Source: Paracentrotus lividus (lineage: Eukaryota; Echinodermata; Echinoidea; Camarodonta; Echinidae). From it: a DNA stretch of 64,000 bases. Under the pieces are notes generated by a model. It had not been told where the DNA came from. It did no database searches and saw nothing but the letters and a program-made list of their open reading frames with translations. Both the position numbers and the translations under genes were made by a program. This document shows, one piece after another, positions 10,201 to 18,700 of the stretch (position 1 is its first letter; the number at the start of each line of letters is the position of its first letter). The DNA lies in contig CALNVZ010002100.1 in the NCBI GenBank assembly GCA_940671915.1, positions 13,305,066 to 13,369,065 of the forward strand. The letters run 5' to 3'.

Positions 10201-12082
10201 AAATTAATGTACATTATTATTACATGACCTTCGCAAGCCTTTTTGACATATGTCCAAGCACCAGGAATCGGTTTAGCATCAAGCCATGTGCACTATTATA
10301 TTAAGTTTTTGAAGGATTTTCATTAATGGCTAACTTTATTTATGTTAAGATTATTTATATCCATACATGTATTTACTGTTGAATTTTCTGTTTTTTTTTC
10401 TTTGTATTGATTATACAAAAAATGCTGATTTTTTGTTTCAATAAATCAATTTGATTTGATTTACAATTCTTCCAAACAGACTCCCAAAGAGTATTTGTAG
10501 TCTGAAGAGGGCTGATCCATCTAATCAGTGGTCAGGTAGGTGCATGATTAAAGGGAAAGTTCACCCTGAAATTATTCTTTTTAAAGGATTAATTAGTTTT
10601 CGGAGAGATGGCAGTTAAAATATTTAACTACTTAGTCACCTGGAAAAAAAATTGAGAACACAATGATGGTCTTAAAATTACTTAAGAACTTCCATATTGA
10701 AAGTCTGCGGCAGTAGTTTGTATTAATCTCTACCGAAAATGTGGGAAAGGTGCCAGGATGATGTTCTCACAATATATAGTTCTCAAAGTATCAGAAAATT
10801 TAACATAAGTTTTGGGAAATACATGTACATGTACTTGGCTGAATTATATGCTATGTTAGAAAGGCATAATTATGTTATATACATAAAAAATAATGTAGAT
10901 TATGATAATACATGTACATGTAAAACATAACATTTGTAAGGATGTGGAAGTGTTTCATTAAAATTCATTAGAATTCCTCTAGCCTGATTAGTGGAATTTG
11001 AATCTAATTAATTCAATATATTTATAAACAACTAATTTGAGCTTACCTACCACTTTGATTGGAAATAGTGTTACCCGACCAAGTTCGTCAGGTCATTGGG
11101 TATGACGCGGAAAAGGATACGCTCTACGCTATTGGGCGCGATTCGTCGGCCGCATACTACATCAGAAGTACGGATGGTGGGGCATCTTGGACGCCAATTC
11201 CTCCCAGTGAGTGGGCGGCAGTCATTGCCACAGTGACCTCGACGACTGAAGTGCCACTGGAATCTGAGGGCAGTCCCAGCTTTGTAGATTTCGGATCAAG
11301 TTCCCAGTATTCAGGTAAAAGATGGGTTCATGCCTTGAATTAGAAAAGTACTTTATATTCTAAAAAGTTTGGCAACAGAATAAAAACTTATTGTAGGAAA
11401 TAAAAACATCAGGAAAATTAAGTGCAATGAATATAGAAAAAGTAAATAATTTCAAGAGAAATTGTAGATAATCATGGGGATCCTGAAAGAGTGAGGGCCT
11501 GAGAGAGAAAGAATAAATAAAGAGTCAGGGGAGGAGAGGGGGAGAAGAAAGAGGAATAAAGGGAGTGAAAGAGCAATAAAAGGGATGGAGGGAGGTGGAG
11601 AGGAGAAAGCGGAGACTACATTCTAGGACATCTGACTCTAGGTCAACTACCCCTAACTCTTACCCTTGAGGTAGTTGTCCTTTGGGAAATAGCTCCAGGG
11701 ATGATATCACGGAGTAGTTACATTTGGGAGTCAGTGCCCACGGCTAGATTCATTGGCAAGAGGGAGTAGCTGTGCAGGGGTAGCCATCTGGATATGGAGA
11801 GAAAGACAGACAGAGAGAGAGAGAGACAAAGACTGACAGACAAATAAGCAATTAGAAGACTTTTTTGGGGAACGAGCATGAAACATATTTTCAAAACAAA
11901 AGATTTAACCAGGCATGTGCCCTTACTACAGATCTATCAAAGAACGCTTACTGAATGGAGTGCTTCTGTCTTTTGTTTCTTCAGCTCTCTTTGATGGTCT
12001 CTTCACCGGATCCACCAAATGGGCTGGTTGGAACCAGTGCTGTCAGAAGGACTGCTACCTCGAAGGCTACACCACCTGCTAA
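598..12082 (+). CDS. Secreted multidomain protein: DUF11-like repeats, F5/8C discoidin domain, Asp-box (3' part, 14 exons)
   Basis: The gene joins 598-842, 3454-3508, 3919-4086, 4675-4981, 5781-6024, 6612-6792, 7286-7511, 7969-8106, 8619-8842, 9139-9337, 9814-9973, 10480-10535, 11069-11314 and 11985-12082. All junctions are AG/GT and all phases agree, giving 848 residues. The first visible exon follows an acceptor, so the 5' end and any signal peptide lie outside the window. Residues 1-400 contain beta-sandwich repeats of the DUF11 kind (TPGEKATCNITI; GDTVTYRIIF then a Pro-rich LLLPP). Residues ~482-656 are a factor 5/8 C domain bounded by Cys (CGSPVALGI ... LHGC) with DRFLKIDLG and VEARYVIIRL. 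Residues ~768-775 (STDGGASW) form an Asp-box. The C-terminus is Cys-rich and no membrane helix is visible, so an extracellular, glycan- or matrix-binding role is inferred. The exact protein is not recognised. Confidence 0.85.
855..2100. repeat. Minisatellite, ~60-75 bp unit, about 16 copies
   Basis: The repeated consensus is GTGAGAACTATTGTTATCTT, then AGGTAGATCGTAACGTATTG, then a T-rich spacer. Copies differ by small indels and substitutions. A (GT)n tract is embedded at about 1242-1269. It fills most of the first visible intron of the secreted-protein gene. Confidence 0.85.
2298..3268. mobile_element. TA-flanked inverted-repeat element with iterated TAATATGGGC motif
   Basis: A 971-bp element with perfect ~24-bp terminal inverted repeats beginning GGGTACATGCAGGTAATATG, flanked by TA on both sides (2296-2297, 3269-3270). 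The motif TAATATGGGC or its complement occurs at both ends and again near 2330, 2710, 3053 and 3073. It has no open frame of note, so it is non-autonomous, Tc1/mariner-like by its TA target. Confidence 0.85.
3454..3508 (+). CDS. Multidomain protein, visible exon 2
   Basis: A small 55-bp exon, CTTCAG| to CAG|GTAAAT, encoding TTLTADLGFIACTGSDCQ. It completes the split codon from the preceding exon and ends in phase 0. Confidence 0.78.
3919..4086 (+). CDS. Multidomain protein, visible exon 3
   Basis: A 168-bp phase 0/0 exon (CCCTAG| ... ACG|GTGAGT) starting IEFQVMVMAVNDSGAMHGD. It is beta-strand rich and carries possible N-glycosylation sites (NDS, NAT, NYT). Confidence 0.82.
4675..4981 (+). 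CDS. Multidomain protein, visible exon 4 (DUF11-like repeat)
   Basis: A 307-bp exon. The core TMTPGEKATCNITISVTD followed by alternating hydrophobic strands (VEVVTTLNISFVGIVV) is the clearest DUF11-like repeat in the protein. It is distinctly GC-richer than the flanking introns and ends in phase 1 at AACG|GTGAGA. Confidence 0.88.
5085..5755. mobile_element. Foldback element rich in TTAGACCAA / TTGGTCTAA
   Basis: The left half carries TGGTCTA-type words and the right half their complements (TTAGACCAA), ending GTTAGACCAAGTCGATATAA. The same end sequence closes related elements at about 38450-38480 and 44310-44336. An inner insertion around 5440-5650 includes a perfect hairpin. It lies in the intron between visible exons 4 and 5. 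Confidence 0.7.
5595..5647. repeat. Perfect 23-bp hairpin
   Basis: The arm TTGCCCTTGGTTTAACCACT + TGG (5595-5617) is exactly complementary to 5625-5647, with a 7-base loop. It marks the centre of an insertion inside the foldback element. Confidence 0.9.
5781..6024 (+). CDS. Multidomain protein, visible exon 5
   Basis: A 244-bp exon after ATCTTCAG|, ending CCTGG|GTAGGT. It encodes EHQIIIGVEIQMTDSEEVI and further strands ending FGDVSSLVPG. The following codon is completed by the next exon to read PGDTVTY, a typical DUF11 repeat start. Confidence 0.85.
6046..6145 (+). mobile_element. Short repeat, CATTCTGATTGGTTCACAGTGAG family
   Basis: A copy of a ~100-bp family (CATTCTGATTGGTTCACAGT ... GATTGGTTACTAT ... 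TTGCAATTGAT). Related copies are at 20855-20965, 45170-45280 and 59995-60150. Confidence 0.65.
6612..6792 (+). CDS. Multidomain protein, visible exon 6 (DUF11-like repeat)
   Basis: A 181-bp exon, GCCAG| to CAA|GTAAGT. DTVTYRIIFEHSEASALEC followed by VEFRLLLPPYIDY matches the T-V-T-Y strand and the L-P-x-x-hydrophobic turn of DUF11-family repeats. It ends in phase 0. Confidence 0.88.
7286..7511 (+). CDS. Multidomain protein, visible exon 7
   Basis: A 226-bp exon after GCAACAG|. It encodes VYFTDLIAFDVTCMIDTS through YHKEATYSLTASAVPI and ends in phase 1 at ATCA|GTAAGA, beside a (GA)n run. It completes the last sandwich before the discoidin domain. Confidence 0.83.
7510..7533. repeat. (GA)n run
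   Basis: A short AG dinucleotide tract that begins at the donor of visible exon 7. Confidence 0.8.
7969..8106 (+). CDS. Multidomain protein, visible exon 8 (start of F5/8C domain)
   Basis: A 138-bp exon after CTGACAG|. CGSPVALGIEDDTVADCQLM followed by ASSQPDPNAAAKDARLNG is the standard beginning of a factor 5/8 C domain: first domain cysteine, GI/GMEDG-type turn, then ASS and ARLN. Confidence 0.88.
8619..8842 (+). CDS. Multidomain protein, visible exon 9 (F5/8C domain core)
   Basis: A 224-bp exon after TTCAAAG|. GW...DYLYDRFLKIDLGRKV is the W...(L)QIDLG core strand of discoidin domains, followed by VSTQGG and KFEVLYSTDDVVY (family pattern FxVxYSxDG). It ends in phase 0. Confidence 0.92.
9139..9337 (+). 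CDS. Multidomain protein, visible exon 10 (end of F5/8C domain)
   Basis: A 199-bp exon. PVEARYVIIRLTQYNF and LRTELHGC are the closing motifs (ARYVRI; LRVELxGC) of a factor 5/8 C domain, with the second domain cysteine in place. It ends in phase 1 at ACTG|GTAAGC. Confidence 0.92.
9814..9973 (+). CDS. Multidomain protein, visible exon 11
   Basis: A 160-bp exon after CTTGTAG|, starting DVCEQTTVYLEEEYDRG and ending FVISNK. Two cysteines are visible. The fold is not recognised. Confidence 0.8.
10480..10535 (+). CDS. Multidomain protein, visible exon 12
   Basis: A 56-bp exon (AAACAG| to TCAG|GTAGGT) encoding LPKSICSLKRADPSNQWS. It is accepted because both phases match its neighbours exactly. Confidence 0.72.
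11069..11314 (+). CDS. Multidomain protein, visible exon 13 (Asp-box segment)
   Basis: A 246-bp exon with strong codon-like GC. VIGYDAEKDTLYAIGRDSSA leads to an Asp-box, STDGGASW, the S-x-D-x-G-x-x-W hairpin found in BNR/sortilin-type beta propellers. Only one Asp-box is visible, so a full propeller is not shown. Confidence 0.85.
11600..11810. repeat. GTAGTTGTCC-motif repeat fragment
   Basis: Contains GTCAACTACCCC and GAGGTAGTTGTCCTTTGGG, words shared with inserts at 41715-41870 and 55640-55700. It is probably a degraded copy of the same element family. Confidence 0.45.
11985..12082 (+). CDS. Multidomain protein, terminal exon 14
   Basis: A 98-bp last coding exon after TTCTTCAG|. It encodes ALFDGLFTGSTKWAGWNQCC and ends CYLEGYTTC-stop. 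Paired and spaced cysteines and the lack of a hydrophobic tail indicate a soluble secreted product. Confidence 0.82.
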
Positions 12083-12762
12083 TCGACAGACGGGGAGTAG
12101 ACGCAAAGTGCATGTAGCAGACATAATGATAGTTATAAACATCTTCAAAATCCAAAGCCTGTTCACCAGCTGTTAATCAACAAATGGATAGAGGGCACAG
12201 CTTTGCAGAGATCATCATACATGTAGTTCATATCAACATCTTAAAAATCTAAATCCTTTTCTTCTGTACATATATCTAGTTGTCCGATTATCATTTGTTA
12301 TTAGTTCACTTGTTATATCGAGAAGCGTGGGATAATCGACACACACTTCATCTTTTTAATGGGGGAATTGCCTTGTTTGAACAAAACTTGATTCTGTACT
12401 CATTATAAAGGGAACCGCCTATATTTTTGCATGTATGGCAATATCTCCTTATCCATATTCTTTGTATATATTTAGAAACAATTTATAAATTGCATAGATT
12501 TTTTTAGAAATCTATCATGACATCATCCAATAATATAGTCTTATTCATATTCAAAATTTAGAATGTCAGAGACAAGCAGTGTCCAAGCTAATTTTTCAGG
12601 ACTGTACTTAAGTTAATTAAGTTATTTCTCATTTTGATTGTAAATGCTGTCAAGACTAATAATTTTTTAGTTTTTTTAGAAAGATTCAACTATTGATATC
12701 ACTTATCATTTGGGTGATATCACTAATCACTTATATTATTTATCTTTGTTGATATTGATGTA

Positions 12763-13137
12763 GACAGAATCTGCTCTGTCTTCATCGTAGGGCTTACCCC
12801 TCAGAGATCATGCATTGCGCAAGCTGTTCAAACTGCAATGTACACAGCCTAGTGTGTTTTTTGGTGATCATGTTTGAGTGATCCAAGATTTGCTATAACA
12901 TGAAAGTTATTCCATTTACCGCATCTGGAAGTAGATTTTCTGTAGATCTATCTGTTTCTTGTCCTTGATGCCCAGCTGTCTTGTTGAATTTGGTTTTTGG
13001 GGGTTTCGCTAAGTTTTTCCCATGAAATTGGGGGAAATTAAACAGAGAATCACGGCACTGCAGTTTGAACAGCTCACGCAATGCATGATCTCTGTCTTCA
13101 GAGGGGATTACAATAAAGACAGAGCAGCCTCTGTCTA
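12763..13137. mobile_element. Inverted-repeat element with direct-repeat flanks
   Basis: Long imperfect inverted repeats: outer GACAGA..CTGCTCTGTCTT and inner GAGATCATGCATTGCG..AGCTGTTCAAACTGCA on both arms. It is flanked on both sides by the 11-bp word ATATTGATGTA (12752-12762, 13138-13148), a likely target-site duplication of 8-11 bp. Non-coding. Confidence 0.8.
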
Positions 13138-15426
13138 ATATTGATGTACATGCATCAACTGCTGAAGTAATATATCAAATAATGACCCCTGTGTTTTTTT
13201 TAATTAATAACAAAAGAAAATAATTAAAATAATGCATCAAGTCCACATGGCATATGTAAATAGATGTAAATAAAAAGTCTAAGATTTATCACAAAACTGA
13301 ACAAAACATACAAATGGACATAATCTTGAAAAGAATTTGGCATATTTATTAACAATAGTGCTGATCATATGTAGGATAATGTATATACACATATTAATGT
13401 AACTTACAGCTACATGAGCATCTGAAGCCTTAGTTGAACAAGAGCCAAAAGAGCACCATCAAAAATGTATTTAAAGAGAGTTGTTATAATAGGATTGTAT
13501 ATAATATTGTGATTTGTATGTACTACTTGTCAACTGACTTCTGTCTTTCAATCTTTTCTATCAATCATACTATTTGTCTTTCACATTTTAATCATTATTC
13601 TTATTACAAAGCTTCCTCCAAGTCCTCTTGATATCAATTAAACAGAAAATATTATTTTGAAGAATCACTGTTCCAGGTGATAGGTTGTTTCCATACGTTT
13701 TGAGAATACGTACACACTTAGTCACATATTTAAATTCTTATGCAAAGAACAAATCTGTTTCTCTAAAGGCACAAGTCTTAAAACCTAGTAATGTAACGTA
13801 TATAAAAAAATCAAAACAAACATCAAACCTGAAAAGAAGCAAGTACATCTTCAATACAATATTTGTGGGAGCAAAATATTGTGGAATTACAAATCAAATG
13901 TTGAGGAAACCATCATGTGTTCCAGAAAATGATGTTTGACAAAACAAAATTTAAAAGAATATAATACAAATATGACTTGACCTGTTTTTTTTTTGTTGTT
14001 GTTTAATCTGCATGTACTTGTACATACCTGCCATTGTATAAAGCTGCACAACATGTATGAAGGGTCTGTACGACAGAATTTACAAAACCCATTTTTCTGG
14101 GTTAAAATAAACACAAAAACTTTTGTTTTCTAATGTAACCATTTCAACAGAATTAGTGATTCATATCAAATGTTCTTCAAACTACTTACAATAAAGACAT
14201 ATCAACCATTATGAATGACAGCTTCTATCAACAAGAGAGCAATGTTTGTGAAACTTTCAATTAAAACTAATGATTAACAAATGTATAATGGTTTAAGGAA
14301 AATGCGCTAGGTGAAATGAATCTCTTCTCTTCATGTTTAGCCTGATAATACAAAAATTGATGAATTAATTTAATTTTTTTTTAATGAATTTAAAATCTTA
14401 CTTTCTCAGTGCATTATTACAGCACAGCTGTTCAACATTGGAAGTAATTTTGACCACATTTTACCTAATGATAAAATACTTGGTTATCAAATGTTTTGCT
14501 ACTTATGTCTTTCTACAGGTGAAAAGAGATGTACTGGATTAACTAGTGTTGGTTAAGTAATAAAACTAATATAAATATGAATCTGATTATAATGATACTG
14601 TGTAAGATATGTCTAATTTATGTACAATAGTAAATAGCAAAGAGTGCCTCATGATTAAAAGAGAACAATTGTAGTAAAACCACTTCTATCTAGACAAAAC
14701 AATGTGTATCATTTCATCAGTGATGTGGATTGGTATTCCTTGCAAGTGCTCAGATATCAGAAGGCGGAATTTCATGAAAAATATAATTATGTATAAATCG
14801 ATCACAAAGCTCTCTTCGGTAATGAGGAAAGTACTTCAGAAAAACATTGAATATCATTATCATCATGATAAGTTATGTCTTAGTTGTTTATGACCGTAGG
14901 TAACGTTTTTAATGGAAAAGGGTTTTATTGAAATACACCCAATACCTATTTTGTTCTTTACATTCAAGTTTTTATTCCTAATGATTTTATAAAGTGAAGT
15001 GTAGGAATAGGAAGGGAACAGTAAAAGAGTCAAAGATGGAAGATGTATTGAAATGAAGAACAAAATGAGATGAGAGATGGAGAGAAAAAAGAAGTTATAC
15101 TACACATTAAAAAAAATATTGCTATATCATTGGTCAAAACTTCATCATGTGATAAAAGATAGCTTGACCTATCAATTACCAGAGAAGAAAAGTTCACACA
15201 CTTTTATATCTTGCGAACACAAAACAATTAAATATATATTATACAGAAAAATGGTAATCAGGATCAAATCAAGATCTTACTCAAAGTCTTTAACTTATTG
15301 TGATTTTATAGCTCATCAAAAGATGTTCTTAGATATGTGCGATTTCGCATTAAAACATTGCTTTGAAAACAATACACAGTCAAATACACAAAAAATTAAA
15401 GTAACTCGTCAGTTTTCCTGGAGAGG

Positions 15427-15432
15427 TTTATT
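15427..15432 (-). terminator. Candidate FANCD2 polyadenylation signal
   Basis: An AATAAA hexamer on the minus strand about 250 bp past the FANCD2 stop. It is the nearest canonical signal. There is no transcript evidence, and other hexamers occur further on. Confidence 0.4.
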
Positions 15433-15678
15433 CACAGACTCCAGAGCTACAACCAGGACGACTACTGCTTCTGAGTGAGATAAATGTAAAATGAATCTAT
15501 TTCATATAATGATGTTTTGATTGAACACTGTTTCTCTTGAAACCTGTATCAAATAGACCTGTACTGAAATGACACTCCCCCTGCCTAAGCAATATTTACA
15601 TTGATGTTTGGTCGTTCCTGGCTATTTCAGATTGTCCATGATTGTAGCCTGATCTTAGAGAAGGACTTGACGATTGCC

Positions 15679-15741
15679 TCAGAAGCTTTCACTGCAGGAA
15701 GCATCACTGTCAGAGTCATTACCCTTGGCTCCACCGCTCTC
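15679..15741 (-). CDS. FANCD2: FANCD2 exon 37 (stop)
   Basis: 63 bp, residues 1437-1456: ESGGAKGNDSDSDASCSESF then TGA. The terminal Asp/Ser run parallels the human EQDSDESYDDSD end. Confidence 0.92.
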   Translation of the reverse strand, partial: ESGGAKGNDSDSDASCSESF

Positions 15742-18700
15742 CTTGAATAAAATAAGAGAAAAGGATATTTGGTTTTAATTTTGTTCATAATACCGCTTGT
15801 AATTTGCTTTCTAAGAGTAGATTTTTTTTCCTTCTTTAATATTTCCTCCTACCATGGCGAATCATCAAAAATTGAACAGTTTTTTGGATTTTTTTTTGTA
15901 ACCTTATATATTCTTAAATGATCCCCTCCACCCCCACCCAGGGGAAAGTTTTTACATTCCTAATTCAGGGTCAGTATTAAATTGTCAGGGATGGGAAAGG
16001 AGTGTGGAGGGTGATTGGTAGATGTCTAGTGGTCTGACGAGGAATGTAAAGGTCATGGGTTCAATCCATGGCACATCATTAGTCTTTGAGCAAGGCATTT
16101 TGTATACATGTTTCTCCCTACCAAGGCATAAATGGGTCCCTGGAAGGATGCAAACATTATTGTATGCACCAAGTAGTGCCTGGATGGAAGGCTAGGAAGT
16201 TGGGAATGTCCAAACATTTGGGTGTGGGCAAGTATAAATCCAATGAGCAGTTCAATAGAAAATTAAGTGTAAAATGCTAAAGCGAACAGTCTTTCATTTT
16301 TATCAAGTGCTATATCAACCCATAATATTATCATTATTATATTAGATTGTCTTCCTTTTTTGGGGGAAGGGGGGGGGGGGGGCTCGGAATATAATTTTCC
16401 TTACCTCCTTCTCCTCATCACTATCATCCGATGATTCCAGTCTGCTTGCAGCTGCCTCCTCTTCTTCCTCCTCACTATCCTCTTCTCTTGTTAGCTGAGA
16501 TGAAATCTCCTCTCCCTAGTGAAGAAAAAAAAACATACACAAAAAGTTGTTATAACGTAACAGATTTATTACATGTATATTTACATGTATACCTAACCCT
16601 ACATTATGGAAAAAATAAAGCTTGGAGCAATTGCTTGCAGGAGCAAATAACGGCGCACCAAATTCACATTTCAAATCAAGATCAAAATTACATACTGTAC
16701 AAAGTAGATACAGGTTTAAACTCATTGTATATTACAAATTTGATTCTTCCTAACATGTCAGTAGACATTTTATTTCTACACATTATTTAGAAATTGGCAT
16801 ACAATAATGATTTGTAAATATTATACACCAATATCGTCCAATAAACTTGGGTGTAAAATCTTCTCAAATCATTGATATTCAAGCAATCAATCAATTGGCA
16901 ACACTTGTCTCACCTTGAGATCTCTGTTCTTGAGGTTGCCTACCCAGAATGCCTCATGACAGTTGTGCAAGGTCAGCATAACCTTTACCCTGTACACAAA
17001 CTGCTCAAGGAGACGTTTCATCTGAGGCACGTGATTGGTCAGAGCAATATCCTTGGCAACCTGTCATGAAAAAATTGAAACTGTAAGTCTTAGTTCCAAG
17101 AAATGTAGTTGTAACTAGCCATAACCAACTTTTTAGATTTTATCATCATATCAAAATTCAAATCTCAAGTTTACAGTTGAGATACATAGCTAATCATTTC
17201 TTCTCCCTCTCCAAGACCAAGAGAGCACAAGGTCAAATTGCATACTTTTCAAATTAATTTCTATTTTTTTCGTTCAATTATCGTTCAATTATATTACAGG
17301 TTCCTAAGTGATGGCTTTAGAGATGAAACTCGTTGAGAACAGGATTCTGATTAACTGCACAAAACATTTGCTTGGATTTGGTTTACCTTCAAGCCTTCTA
17401 ATATTTGATTTAACTAGGCCTACAGATATGTGCAATTGGAAGCTATGCATATGTATATTTAAGAGAAAAGAAATCCCCATGATAAAAAAAATCTTTCTTT
17501 ATAAAGGGAAATTACTGTTGAGGTCATAAGATTGAATTGTGGAAGATACTGTCTACTTGTTGGAAAAGTTGATAACAATTAACCTAACTGTGTGCTTTGA
17601 GGATTTGGAATCACCAAAAAATTAACAAATTAAGTCACTTCTGCTGAGAGTGACATGCACTAACTGCACACAGGAATGCATGTACTGGACTACATAAAAT
17701 ATTCTGCCAGAATACTTCAACTGTTCTTTGCCATAATATCATTACAAGAGCATTTGAAGAGCATTCCTTGCCAGTGGACCTTTTTACTATTATATTCTCC
17801 GGAAACAAATGAAAATAATTCGTGAGCTTGCAACTATTTTCTTCAATGTTTTCACAACAGTAGATTCACTTATATGAAGGCCATCCTCTCTCTAACATGA
17901 ATTAAACATAAACAATGAAATAAATAATGACCTTTGAGTGGCTGCAGATGTGTTGCAGATATCTGGTGCACTGCTGAAGCATCTTAAGCAGGGCTTGGAC
18001 GTCATCCTTCTCTATCCTGAACAGTTTGTCAAGAAGAGGCATCCCGTGTCTGAGGAAGATATCCAGGAATGTTCGTCCGTACTGTAACAATGAGATCAAT
18101 GGAATACAACATATTAGTGATATAAAGATTTTAATTCTGATGCATGGCTGAAGCATCTTGAGCAGGGCTTGGACATTATCTTTCTCTGTCCTAAACAGTT
18201 TGTCCAGGAGGGGCATCTGATTTCTCAGGATGATAACCAGGAATTAAGGTTCGTGAATGCAATGGTAATGGGTTTGATCCCTGGCATTGTACTCATGTTC
18301 CTTAAGTAAGGCATCATATCTACCGTATACATCTAGGTGTAAAATGGGCATACAATAGGATGTAAATGTCACAGTGGTTAGCACTGTGAACACCTAGTAG
18401 TGCCTAACTGGAATACTCTTCAGGGAGAGAAGAATGTGCACTCATTGTGTGTGGTAATAATTGTGTGGGGGTAACAATGTATCTGCCAAACGCTTTAAAA
18501 CTAAGTCTAACTACTTACTAAACATTACATACATGTATATCCAGCATATTACTATTATCAAGTTGATTTCTTGTACACTGTTGTAGATTATTGAGCAGAT
18601 ACCTGTCCTGAACAATAAGGTTCATCAAGATTTCAATATTCCAAGATAGAGAATGATAGAAAACTAACTGAAGGCTCCAATCCACTGCAAGTCAATATCT

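Larger units (their letters stand above)
12083..15678. other. Tail-to-tail intergenic region
   Basis: The gap between the two convergent genes is AT-rich and holds no supported gene. It contains one inverted-repeat element and presumably both 3' UTRs. A possible AATAAA for the plus-strand gene is at 13269-13274; an earlier one at 13112 lies inside the inverted-repeat element. Short open frames here show no domain or codon signal. Confidence 0.6.

Noticed and set aside
15077-15478. 133-residue plus-strand open frame in the intergenic region
   Set aside because: Lys/Ser/Tyr-rich composition typical of AT-rich noncoding DNA and no recognisable motif; it overlaps the likely FANCD2 3' UTR.
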